Shown here: positions 7,413 to 14,013 of the stretch, piece by piece
Layout: each line of letters starts with the position of its first letter
Numbering within the stretch: the first letter of the stretch is position 1
From: SFWF01 sp045591645
GTDB taxonomy: Bacteria > Bacillota > Clostridia > Oscillospirales > Acutalibacteraceae
Length of the DNA: 15,912 nt
Direction of reading: 5' to 3'
NCBI GenBank assembly: GCA_045591645.1
Contig: JAZNTG010000026.1
Coordinates: 1-15,912, forward strand
Made by a program: the position numbers and the translations under genes
The notes under the pieces: model-generated
The model's input: the letters and a program-made list of their open reading frames with translations, nothing else
Database searches by the model: none
Told to the model about the DNA's origin: nothing

Positions 7413-7856
7413 ATGAGAGAATTTAAAGGCCGCGTTATCGCCGAGGGAACTGTTACCGCTCCTGCGCTTGTTTCCCACGGCGGACTCAATACCCTTGCCT
7501 CCTTCCAGAAGGCTTTACAGTTCGGTGATAAGAATGCCACCTGCGGCGACCAGAATAACCCCGACCTCTACGGAAAGCAGATGAAGGATAAGGCTCTCTG
7601 CCTGCCTATGACTATTGGCTCGACAACGGGCGGACTCGTTCTCTACTGCGCCTCGGCTATGAAGCGTCAGCCTGCGTGTATGCTTTTCTCAAAGCCTATA
7701 GATTCACTTGCCGCGGCAGGCAGTGTTCTCGCCGATGTTTGGCTCGACGATGTTACGATGCCGGTTATTGATTCGCTCGGCGACGAGTTTCTTGAATATG
7801 TTAAGGATGATATGACCGTAACAGTCAAGGAAGACGGAATTGTAGTCGTAGAATAG
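7413..7856 (+). CDS. Aconitase X swivel/small subunit (DUF126)
   Basis: A 147-residue protein matching the swivelling small subunit of split AcnX enzymes. It contributes the substrate-binding serine loop: LPMTIGSTTGGLVLY (64-78) holds the GS/TTGG segment, and S70 or its neighbours correspond to the catalytic/substrate-contact serine of the family. The N-terminal FKGRVIAEG is typical. It starts 2 nt after the large subunit, with GGGAGG inside the 3' end of that gene, so the subunits are made together. It is followed directly by a strong terminator and is therefore the last gene of the unit. Confidence 0.85.
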   Translation: MREFKGRVIAEGTVTAPALVSHGGLNTLASFQKALQFGDKNATCGDQNNPDLYGKQMKDKALCLPMTIGSTTGGLVLYCASAMKRQPACMLFSKPIDSLAAAGSVLADVWLDDVTMPVIDSLGDEFLEYVKDDMTVTVKEDGIVVVE

Positions 7857-7882
7857 AAAAAGGACCCGCGCGGGTCCTTTTT
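7857..7882. terminator. Bidirectional intrinsic terminator after acnX
   Basis: AAAAA followed by the perfect palindrome AGGACCCGCGCGGGTCCT (7861-7878) and a T-run. It begins immediately after the TAG stop of the small subunit. A-run on one side and T-run on the other make it functional on both strands. Confidence 0.92.
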
Positions 7883-7885
7883 CTA

Positions 7886-7908
7886 TTAATGCAGAATGCA
7901 GAATTAAT
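7886..7908. repeat. Short tandem GCAGAAT repeat inside an inverted ATTAAT pair
   Basis: ATTAAT, two tandem copies of GCAGAAT (7891-7904), then TTAAT. Small repeats built on GCAGAAT are, as far as I recall, common in intergenic DNA of related gut bacteria. No function is proposed. Confidence 0.45.
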
Positions 7909-7982
7909 GTGAGCCTTACTATTGCCTAATGCCTTTTTAAATCTTTCCATTTATAAACAAAAAGTAAATTAAAATTATTTTC

Positions 7983-8011
7983 TTGACTTTGGGCAGATTA
8001 GTATATATAAT
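7983..8011 (+). promoter_or_regulatory. Promoter of greA
   Basis: TTGACT (7983-7988) and TATAAT (8006-8011) with exactly 17 nt between them. The predicted start near 8018 leaves a leader of about 90 nt that contains the palindrome at 8040-8061. Confidence 0.85.
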
Positions 8012-8039
8012 ATCAAATGTTGCATATGATATTTTAGCG

Positions 8040-8061
8040 GTTTACACAAACTTGTGTAAAC
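8040..8061 (+). promoter_or_regulatory. Perfect 22-bp palindrome in the greA leader
   Basis: GTTTACACAA (8040-8049), AC, TTGTGTAAAC (8052-8061): two perfect 10-base arms, followed by TATATTTTTG. In RNA this forms a 9-bp hairpin with a 4-nt loop and an imperfect U-tract, so it could be an attenuator; in DNA it could be an operator for a dimeric regulator. The sequence alone does not decide. Confidence 0.6.
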
Positions 8062-8107
8062 TATATTTTTGTCCCAAGCGAGTATATTGATTAGGAGATT
8101 AATTAAA

Positions 8108-8578
8108 ATGGCTAAAACAACACAGCTGACCCGCGACGGTCTTGCTAAGCTTCAGAACGAGCTTGAGTACCTCCGCACAACAGGCAGAGAAGAGATCGCA
8201 GATAAGATCCGCGTAGCAAGAGGCTACGGAGATCTTTCCGAGAACAGCGAATATGACGAGGCAAAGAATGAACAGGCTAAGATAGAGGCTCGTATAATAG
8301 AGCTTGAAAAGACATTAGAGGATGTAACCATTATCAATGATGATGTCGATACCGACACAGTCACTATCGGGGTCACGGTTACCGTGCTTGATGTAGAGTA
8401 TGAGGAGGAGCTTACCTACAGAGTAGTCGGCTCAGCCGAGGCTGATCCTATAAACGGCCTTATTTCAGATTCCTCTCCTGTAGGCTGTGCGCTTCTCGGT
8501 GCAAAGATCGGCGATGAGGTAGTGGCAGAGGCTCCCGCAGGAGATCTCAAGTTCAGAATACTGAGTATTTCAAAATAA
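8108..8578 (+). CDS. greA: Transcription elongation factor GreA
   Basis: A 156-residue protein, the normal length for GreA. It enters the secondary channel of RNA polymerase and stimulates cleavage of backtracked RNA. The N-terminal coiled coil ends in GDLSENSEYDEAK (41-53), whose D42 and E45 match the acidic tip residues that position the catalytic magnesium. The C-terminal FKBP-like domain carries SPVGCALLGAKIGDEV. The start at 8108 follows TAGGAG; an in-frame ATG at 8069 would add 13 unrelated residues and has no ribosome binding site. It has its own promoter and its own terminator. Confidence 0.97.
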   Translation: MAKTTQLTRDGLAKLQNELEYLRTTGREEIADKIRVARGYGDLSENSEYDEAKNEQAKIEARIIELEKTLEDVTIINDDVDTDTVTIGVTVTVLDVEYEEELTYRVVGSAEADPINGLISDSSPVGCALLGAKIGDEVVAEAPAGDLKFRILSISK

Positions 8579-8584
8579 TTTGCG

Positions 8585-8616
8585 GCGGACGGTATTCTGA
8601 TACTGTCCGCTTTTTT
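8585..8616 (+). terminator. Intrinsic terminator after greA
   Basis: GCGGACGGTAT (8585-8595) pairs with ATACTGTCCGC (8600-8610) over 11 bp with one G-U and a 4-nt loop, followed by TTTTTT. The next gene's ribosome binding site (AAAGGAAG) begins right after the T-run, so expression of that gene depends on readthrough or a promoter inside greA. Confidence 0.88.
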
Positions 8617-8633
8617 AAAGGAAGTGCAGTCAA

Positions 8634-9362
8634 ATGGCAAAAAAAAGCGAGACTCTTTCTCAACGGGATAAGGCGCTAAAGGAGCTTATAGAGCTTAAAA
8701 AGATGCAAGCGGGCGAGACCCCTATAGGTCCAAAGCCGAGCGAAGAAGCGATTGTGCCGAAAACCTTCAAGGAGAAAAGAGAGAATTTTTTTTATCATTA
8801 TAAATATGCGGTGCTTGTCGGACTTTTTATTGCCGTTGCAGCCGCAATACTTATCGTTGATATAGCGAAAAGGACTGATTACGATTCCAAGGTAGTGGTT
8901 TTTAGCTATGACGTGACCTATTCCTCCTACAGCGAGAAAATTTCTCAGTATTTTGAGCAGTTTTATTCCGATGTAAATGAAAACGGCAAGGTCGATATTG
9001 CGGCTATTGATTGCTCTATAGATCCAAAAGATACAACTGAGCTTAAAAACAGCAGGCTGACACAGCTGCATAGTATGCTTTCGGTGGAGGATGACGCGAT
9101 CATATTCCTTGTCGATGAGGAGAGCATAAAGCATTTTAATGATGCCCTTGTTACAGAGCTTTTTAAAGAGGAGAATATGGTGCTGCTCGGCGACGATTTT
9201 TATGATTTTATAAAGACCGAGAATGTGCCGATGCCTGATACAAAGATATATGCCGCAATGCGTGAGGTGAACGCAACTGCCATTGAGGGCAAAAACGAAG
9301 TGGCGTATAACGCGGCGAAACAGGTGTTGGAGGAGCTTCGTGCAAGGCGGGGTGAGCAGTAA
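8634..9362 (+). CDS. Hypothetical membrane-anchored protein with extracytoplasmic domain
   Basis: A 242-residue protein that I do not recognise. Residues 1-57 are charged and probably cytoplasmic (lysine- and glutamate-rich, with PKTFKEKRENFFYHYKY just before the membrane). Residues 58-78 form one transmembrane segment (AVLVGLFIAVAAAILIVDIA), and residues 80-242 would lie outside, giving N-in topology without a cleavable signal peptide. The outer part has alternating strand/helix character (VVVFSYDVTY, DAIIFLVDEESIKHF, NMVLLGDDFYDFI), possibly an alpha/beta fold. The start follows AAAGGAAG. Its stop overlaps the start of a 50-residue membrane protein by one base, which implies coupled synthesis. 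No catalytic motif is visible. Confidence 0.8.
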   Translation: MAKKSETLSQRDKALKELIELKKMQAGETPIGPKPSEEAIVPKTFKEKRENFFYHYKYAVLVGLFIAVAAAILIVDIAKRTDYDSKVVVFSYDVTYSSYSEKISQYFEQFYSDVNENGKVDIAAIDCSIDPKDTTELKNSRLTQLHSMLSVEDDAIIFLVDEESIKHFNDALVTELFKEENMVLLGDDFYDFIKTENVPMPDTKIYAAMREVNATAIEGKNEVAYNAAKQVLEELRARRGEQ

Positions 9363-9514
9363 TGAGCGAATATTTATCCTTTATATTTTTCTGGCTCCTC
9401 TTAATGGCGCTCATCGGCGTCGCGCTTTGGCTGGTGCCAAAATTAGAGGCGCATATCAGGCGCGCCAACTCCAAAACAAAAGAAAACGAAATACAAGATA
9501 TAGCGGACGAGTAA
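9362..9514 (+). CDS. Small single-pass membrane protein, 50 residues
   Basis: An unrecognised small protein starting at the ATG that shares one base with the stop of the preceding gene (TAATG). It reads MSEYLSFIFFWLLLMALIGV at the N-terminus; residues 5-26 form one hydrophobic segment, followed by a basic patch (KLEAHIRRANSKTK) and an acidic end (ENEIQDIADE). The stop lies inside the terminator stem, typical of the last gene of an operon. Translational coupling, clean membrane topology and the terminator argue that it is real; its partner is presumably the upstream membrane protein. Confidence 0.65.
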   Translation: MSEYLSFIFFWLLLMALIGVALWLVPKLEAHIRRANSKTKENEIQDIADE

Positions 9515-9529
9515 AAATCGTCCGTTTTT
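9504..9529 (+). terminator. Intrinsic terminator after the small membrane protein
   Basis: CGGACGA (9504-9510) and TCGTCCG (9518-9524) with a 7-nt loop, then TTTTT. The first arm encodes the last codons of the 50-residue protein. Confidence 0.82.
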
Positions 9530-9574
9530 CTTATATTTAAAATAAATATTGTGTTTTTTGTGAAAATTATCCTA

Positions 9575-9603
9575 TTGACATACTACAACTTGTGCTATAT
9601 AAT
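9575..9603 (+). promoter_or_regulatory. Promoter of nrdDG
   Basis: TTGACA (9575-9580) and TATAAT (9598-9603), both perfect, with 17 nt between. The leader of about 85 nt ends in GAGAGGAAAATT before the nrdD ATG. Confidence 0.9.
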
Positions 9604-9607
9604 GTAT
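9592..9607 (+). promoter_or_regulatory. NrdR box 1 (candidate), over the -10 box
   Basis: GTGCTATATAATGTAT matches the core of the NrdR consensus (acaCwATATnTwGtgt) at C, the TATAT centre and GT, and covers the -10 hexamer. Weaker than box 2; believed mainly because of the pairing. Confidence 0.55.
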
Positions 9608-9624
9608 TTGCTTCGCCTTTTTAG

Positions 9625-9640
9625 GCACAATATATTGTGG
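9625..9640 (+). promoter_or_regulatory. NrdR box 2 (candidate), in the early leader
   Basis: GCACAATATATTGTGG is a perfect palindrome over CACAATATATTGTG and fits the NrdR box well. Its centre is 33 bp, about three helical turns, from the centre of box 1, close to the usual arrangement of paired boxes in front of ribonucleotide reductase genes. NrdR represses these when (d)ATP is high. Confidence 0.75.
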
Positions 9641-9693
9641 AGAACGATCTGCCACACTAAACTAGTAAAGAAAGAGAGTGAGAGAGGAAAATT

Positions 9694-11868
9694 ATGAAGA
9701 TCATTAAACGTAACGGCGCAGAAGAAAACTTTAACGAAGACAAAATACGCGTAGCTATTACCAAAGCAAACGAATCGGTCGACCCCGATATCAGAATGAC
9801 CGACCTACAGATCAAGCGCATAACCGAATCTGTTGTGATTTCCTGCGAGGCTCTGGGACGTGCTCCCACCGTTGAGGAGATTCAGGACTTAGTTGAGAAA
9901 AAAATTATGGCACACGGCGCCTTTGAGGTCGCAAAGAATTACATAACATACCGCTATACCCGTTCTCTTGTCCGTAAGTCCAACACCACCGATGACAAGA
10001 TACTCTCCCTTATTGAATGTAACAATGAGGAAGCAAAGCAGGAAAACTCAAACAAGAACCCTGTCGTAAACTCTACACAGCGCGACTATATGGCGGGCGA
10101 GGTGTCGAGAGACATTACCAACCGCATACTTCTTCCCAAGGATATCGTTGACGCTCATAACGAGGGCATAATCCACTTCCACGACTCCGACTATTTCGCA
10201 CAGCATATGCACAATTGCGACCTTGTAAACCTGGAGGATATGCTTCAGAACGGTACCGTTATCACAGGCACCCTCATCGAGCGTCCTCACAGCTTTTCAA
10301 CCGCTTGTAATATAGCTACTCAGATCATCGCTCAGGTGGCAAGCAACCAGTACGGAGGTCAGTCTATTTCGCTGACCCACCTTGCACCCTTTGTACAGGT
10401 ATCGCGCGAAAAGATCCGCCGTCAGGTAGAGGCAGAGATCAAAGACCTCGGCATCGATGTGAGCGATGATAAAATAAGCGAAATGACCGAAAAGCGTCTC
10501 CGTGATGAGATCCGCCGCGGCGTTCAGACTATTCAGTATCAGGTTGTAACTCTTCTCACTACAAACGGACAGGCTCCTTTTGTCACCGTGTTTATGTATC
10601 TTGGAGAGGCAAAGAACGAGCGCGAGAGAGAGGATCTGGCGCTTATTATTGAGGAAGTACTCCTTCAGCGCTGTCAGGGTGTCAAGAATGAGAAGGGCAT
10701 CTGGGTAACTCCGGCATTCCCGAAGCTCATCTATGTGCTTGAAGAGGATAATATCCGCGAAGGCTCTAAATACTGGGAGCTCACAAAGCTCGCGGCTCGT
10801 TGTACCGCAAAGAGAATGGTGCCCGACTATATTTCCGAGAAGAAGATGCTTGAGCTCAAGGTAGACAAGAACGGCGAGGGCCACTGTTATACCTGTATGG
10901 GCTGCCGCTCCTTCCTTACCACCTATGTTGACGAAAACGGCAATCCGAAGTATTACGGCCGCTTTAATCAGGGTGTTGTCACCATCAACCTTGTTGACGT
11001 GGCTCTCTCTTCGGGCGGAGATAAGGAAAAATTCTGGAAGATTTTCGACGAGCGTCTTGAGCTCTGTCACAGAGCATTGCTTTGCCGTCATGAAAGACTT
11101 AAAGGCACTCTGTCCGATGCCGCTCCTATTCTCTGGCAGCACGGCGCACTCGCGCGCCTTCAGAAGGGCGAGCCTATCGATAAGCTGCTCTTCGGCGGAT
11201 ATTCGACCATATCCCTCGGCTATGCAGGACTTTATGAGTGCGTAAAATATATGACAGGCAAGAGCCATACCGACCCCGAGGCAACACCCTTTGCTCTTGA
11301 TGTTATGGAAAAGATGAACGAGGCTTGCCGCGGCTGGAAGGCAGAGCATAATATCGACTTCTCGCTCTACGGCACACCGCTTGAATCCACCACCTATAAG
11401 TTTGCAAAGTGTCTGCAGAAGCGCTTTGGTGTTATTCCGGGTGTTACCGACAAGGGTTACATCACAAACTCCTACCACGTTCACGTTACCGAGGAGATCG
11501 ATGCGTTCGAGAAGCTTCGCTTTGAGGCTCAGTTCCAGCATCTGTCACCGGGCGGCGCTATATCCTACGTAGAGGTGCCTGATATGCAGAATAATATCGA
11601 GGCTGTTCTCGAGGTTATGAAGTTTATCTATGACAACATCATCTACGCTGAGCTCAATACCAAGTCCGACTACTGTCAGGAATGCGGCTTTGACGGCGAG
11701 ATCGAGATAGTCGAGGAAGAGGGCAAGCTTGTCTGGAAGTGCCCCAACTGCGGAAATACCGATCAGGACAAGATGAACGTGGCTCGTAGAACCTGCGGAT
11801 ACATCGGTACTCAGTACTGGAATCAGGGACGCACACAGGAAATAAAGGAAAGGGTGCTCCACCTGTAA
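9694..11868 (+). CDS. nrdD: Anaerobic (class III) ribonucleoside-triphosphate reductase
   Basis: A 724-residue glycyl-radical enzyme that reduces ribonucleoside triphosphates to deoxyribonucleotides without oxygen. Residues 1 to about 95 are an ATP-cone regulatory domain (MKIIKRNGAEENFNEDKI). Active-site cysteines are probably C175 (HMHNCDL) and C404 (MGCR). The C-terminal zinc site is C661/C664 with C683/C686 (CQEC, CPNC), and the radical glycine is G702 in RRTCGYIGT. All key residues are present and the length is normal. nrdG follows after 1 nt. Paired NrdR-like boxes at the promoter suggest nucleotide-dependent repression. Confidence 0.97.
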   Translation: MKIIKRNGAEENFNEDKIRVAITKANESVDPDIRMTDLQIKRITESVVISCEALGRAPTVEEIQDLVEKKIMAHGAFEVAKNYITYRYTRSLVRKSNTTDDKILSLIECNNEEAKQENSNKNPVVNSTQRDYMAGEVSRDITNRILLPKDIVDAHNEGIIHFHDSDYFAQHMHNCDLVNLEDMLQNGTVITGTLIERPHSFSTACNIATQIIAQVASNQYGGQSISLTHLAPFVQVSREKIRRQVEAEIKDLGIDVSDDKISEMTEKRLRDEIRRGVQTIQYQVVTLLTTNGQAPFVTVFMYLGEAKNEREREDLALIIEEVLLQRCQGVKNEKGIWVTPAFPKLIYVLEEDNIREGSKYWELTKLAARCTAKRMVPDYISEKKMLELKVDKNGEGHCYTCMGCRSFLTTYVDENGNPKYYGRFNQGVVTINLVDVALSSGGDKEKFWKIFDERLELCHRALLCRHERLKGTLSDAAPILWQHGALARLQKGEPIDKLLFGGYSTISLGYAGLYECVKYMTGKSHTDPEATPFALDVMEKMNEACRGWKAEHNIDFSLYGTPLESTTYKFAKCLQKRFGVIPGVTDKGYITNSYHVHVTEEIDAFEKLRFEAQFQHLSPGGAISYVEVPDMQNNIEAVLEVMKFIYDNIIYAELNTKSDYCQECGFDGEIEIVEEEGKLVWKCPNCGNTDQDKMNVARRTCGYIGTQYWNQGRTQEIKERVLHL

Positions 11869-11869
11869 A

Positions 11870-12391
11870 ATGTATTACGGAGATATAAAAAATTGCGATA
11901 TTGCCAACGGAGTAGGGGTGCGTGTCACCCTCTTCGTTTCGGGTTGCACCAATAGGTGCGAGGGTTGTTTTCAACCTCAGACCTGGGATTTCTCGTACGG
12001 TCAGCCGTTTACTCGCGAGACCGAGGATAAAATAATCGATATGCTGAAACCCGATTATATAAAGGGGCTGACCTTGCTCGGCGGAGAGCCATTTGAGCCC
12101 GAAAACCAAAGAGCACTGTTGCCCTTTGTTAAAAGGGTAAAGGAGATATATCCTAACAAAAACATCTGGGCATTTACGGGCTTCACATTAGAGCAGTTAT
12201 GGGAAAAAGAGCCACATCCAAGATGTGAAGCGACCGACGAACTGCTCGCGCTCATCGACGTCCTCGTCGACGGACGCTTTGAAAAGGATAAGAAAAACCT
12301 TATGCTGAAGTTCAGAGGAAGCGAAAATCAGCGGCTTATCGATATGAAAAAGACCTTAGAAACAGGTAGTATCACAATGTATGAATGTTAA
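11870..12391 (+). CDS. nrdG: Anaerobic ribonucleotide reductase-activating protein (radical SAM)
   Basis: A 173-residue radical S-adenosylmethionine activase that generates the glycyl radical on NrdD. The cluster motif C26-x3-C30-x2-C33 (GCTNRCEGC) and the SAM-binding GGEP (71-74) are intact. The ATG lies 1 nt after the nrdD stop, with a modest AAAGGGTG upstream, so translation is probably coupled to nrdD. Followed by a terminator; it is the last host gene before phage-like genes on the other strand. Confidence 0.96.
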   Translation: MYYGDIKNCDIANGVGVRVTLFVSGCTNRCEGCFQPQTWDFSYGQPFTRETEDKIIDMLKPDYIKGLTLLGGEPFEPENQRALLPFVKRVKEIYPNKNIWAFTGFTLEQLWEKEPHPRCEATDELLALIDVLVDGRFEKDKKNLMLKFRGSENQRLIDMKKTLETGSITMYEC

Positions 12392-12430
12392 AAAGAGGCC
12401 AAGTACCCGTAAGGATACTTGGCCAGTTTT
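12391..12430. terminator. Terminator between convergent nrdG and barstar gene
   Basis: GGCCAAGTA (12397-12405) pairs with TACTTGGCC (12416-12424); TTTT follows on the plus strand and TCTTTTT on the minus strand, so it can serve both nrdG and the convergent barstar gene. The stretch 12431-12498 shows no other structure. Confidence 0.82.
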
Positions 12431-12498
12431 AGGTGTTCTAATTCTTTTTAAGATACATAGTAGTTTGAAATGCGTGCAAAAAACACGTTGGGTTATCT

Positions 12499-12795
12499 TT
12501 AGCCTATGATTTCGTATTCAAACGCATTTAGACCATATTTTTTATACTTTTCTCTAAATTCAATATATTCATCCAAGGTTTCGTTAAATATAGCTATATG
12601 TTCGTCAAATTCCTTTGGCAAAGTATTTTCGCCTTTTACAATCAACTTATCCGCATCACATTCGCTACGCAACAAATCCCAAAATGCATCCCAATTTTTC
12701 CCATACAACTCAGGAAAATCAAAGGCAATTCGGATTCTTTCATGAATTTCTAATAAATATTTACATCCCGTCAAATCCAACTCAATTATTTTCAT
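12499..12795 (-). CDS. Barstar-family ribonuclease inhibitor
   Basis: A 98-residue protein of the barstar family, small inhibitors that bind and block extracellular-type ribonucleases such as barnase. The segment FPELYGKNWDAFWDLL (27-42) is the family signature; W39 and D40 correspond to the residues of barstar that enter the barnase active site. Acidic overall, as expected. The start follows a strong AAGGAGGG. It has its own promoter and no ribonuclease gene beside it on either side, so it is a lone immunity gene. Its position between a prophage lysis module and the host nrd operon, and its AT-rich sequence, fit a phage moron. Confidence 0.85.
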   Translation of the reverse strand: MKIIELDLTGCKYLLEIHERIRIAFDFPELYGKNWDAFWDLLRSECDADKLIVKGENTLPKEFDEHIAIFNETLDEYIEFREKYKKYGLNAFEYEIIG

Positions 12796-12895
12796 TTATC
12801 TTTCCCTCCTTATACAATTTCGTAGAAAGTTTCGTAGTGATCATATGTTACATAAGACAGTGGATGATTCTTTTGTCTTGATTAAGATATCGTAG

Positions 12896-12917
12896 GGAAT
12901 GACCTGTGTGTCATTCC
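12896..12917 (-). promoter_or_regulatory. Hairpin/inverted repeat at the start of the barstar leader
   Basis: GGAATGAC (12896-12903) and GTCATTCC (12910-12917) are perfect 8-base arms around a 6-base centre, a few bases downstream of the predicted start. No T-run follows, so it is not a terminator; an operator or a stabilising 5' hairpin is possible. Nearer the gene, TTTCGTAG occurs twice, 12 bp apart (12818-12825, 12830-12837). Confidence 0.5.
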
Positions 12918-12928
12918 GATTAATTTTT

Positions 12929-12957
12929 AGTATATCCTATATAAGAAAATTTGTCAA
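12929..12957 (-). promoter_or_regulatory. Promoter of the barstar gene
   Basis: On the minus strand, TTGACA (12957-12952) and TATACT (12934-12929) with a 17-nt spacer, placed after the terminator of the endolysin gene. It gives a leader of about 125 nt and independent expression. Confidence 0.82.
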
Positions 12958-12967
12958 TTTGCAGAAG

Positions 12968-12996
12968 AAAAACGGTCGGGAGAATTCCCGACCGTT
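12968..12996 (-). terminator. Terminator of the lysis module
   Basis: On the minus strand, an 11-bp perfect stem (12996-12986 with 12981-12971, AACGGTCGGGA/TCCCGACCGTT) with a 4-nt loop, ending in a run of T. It lies 9 bases past the amidase stop. Confidence 0.88.
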
Positions 12997-13005
12997 CGAC
13001 TTTTA

Positions 13006-14013
13006 TTACTTCTTAATTATCCTCATCTGCAGGCGGTCTATTTTTTTGCCGTAGATGCCTGCGTAGTCATTGTTGTCGGTCACCCACGAATAATAGCTAC
13101 CGCCGATGGGTGCGACACGACACTGCACCGAGTGATCAGGGTTACCTATCAGACGGACCCTGACGCAGTCTATATCCTTGCCGAAAAGCCCCGCATAGTC
13201 CTCGCGGTTCTTTACCCACGGCAGCCATCTTCCGCCTATAGTGTGTACCTGATACTCTATATCTCCCTCGGTAAGATCTGCATAGATGCATCTTATTGGC
13301 TGTGAGGGAAGTCCCGCATAGTCCGAGTCGTTTTTGACGTTGGGCAGCCACCCTCTTTTAGAGGTGTATACCTGATATACCACGTCTGGCAGCTCTGCCG
13401 CGGGTGATTCGATCGACTGCTCGCCTTTTTTGGTAAGTCCGCAGCGCTCTATCAGCACCTCGCTTATCGCGGCGGCGCACTTGTCGGCAAAGTCCTCGGT
13501 AAGTATTAAAGGAGTGTCGACTGCTGAATCCATAAAACCGCACTCAAGCAGCACGGCGGGCATTTTTGTTTCCCTCACTTCGTGAAGGTTTGCGGTAGCA
13601 AGAGGGGAAGCCCTGTTTCCGCGAAGTCCCGTGTGCTTTATGAGAGCATTGTAAAACGCCGAGCGCCACTCGCTCGTAACGTCATCGGTAGTCGTATAGG
13701 TGTAGGCAACAATACCGCCGCCGCTTTTTCCGTTTATACCTGCGTTGTGGTGGATAGAAACATAAAGATGCGCACCCCAGTTATTCGCAGTGTCGGTACG
13801 CTTTTTGAGCGGCACATTGACCTTGCCTGTCACATCATCAAGACGGATAAGCTCGTATCCGTCATAATCGGATAGTATGTTTTCTATTTTTTCGCAAATT
13901 CGGGAATTCAGCGTCCACTCCCGCGTCTCCTTAGGATCTATGGATTTTAAACATCTTTTGCCTGCAGTATAAAGACCGTGTCCGGCATTAAGGGCTATTT
14001 TAAACACTCTCAT
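13006..14013 (-). CDS. Phage endolysin: N-acetylmuramoyl-L-alanine amidase (Amidase_3) with three C-terminal repeats
   Basis: A 335-residue murein hydrolase. Residues 1 to about 195 are an Amidase_3 domain with the zinc-site and catalytic residues H12 (NAGHG), E32 (REWTLN), H88 (SIHHN) and E157 (LLECGF). After a linker (196-210) come three related units of about 42 residues (from 213, 254 and 297), each with an aromatic/GG-W core and a DYAG motif (GWLPNVKNDSDYAG, GRWLPWVKNREDYAG, SYYSWVTDNNDYAG). They probably form a cell-wall binding region and recall clostridial tryptophan-rich wall repeats without clearly matching them. There is no signal peptide, as expected for a holin-dependent lysin. 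The start overlaps the holin stop (ATGA). Confidence 0.92.
   Translation of the reverse strand: MRVFKIALNAGHGLYTAGKRCLKSIDPKETREWTLNSRICEKIENILSDYDGYELIRLDDVTGKVNVPLKKRTDTANNWGAHLYVSIHHNAGINGKSGGGIVAYTYTTTDDVTSEWRSAFYNALIKHTGLRGNRASPLATANLHEVRETKMPAVLLECGFMDSAVDTPLILTEDFADKCAAAISEVLIERCGLTKKGEQSIESPAAELPDVVYQVYTSKRGWLPNVKNDSDYAGLPSQPIRCIYADLTEGDIEYQVHTIGGRWLPWVKNREDYAGLFGKDIDCVRVRLIGNPDHSVQCRVAPIGGSYYSWVTDNNDYAGIYGKKIDRLQMRIIKK

Noticed and set aside
10297..11541. Long open frame (414 codons) on the minus strand inside nrdD
   Set aside because: It is exactly antisense to a conserved, intact nrdD and is a by-product of its codon usage; the translation matches no family and has no ribosome binding site that I could see.
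12456..12480. Possible separate terminator for the barstar gene (CGTG/CACG around a T-run)
   Set aside because: The stem is only 4 bp and the T-run lies in the loop; the bidirectional hairpin at 12391-12430 is far better.
12506..12881. Overlapping plus-strand frames opposite the barstar gene
   Set aside because: They are antisense to a gene with clear family motifs, a ribosome binding site and a promoter on the minus strand.
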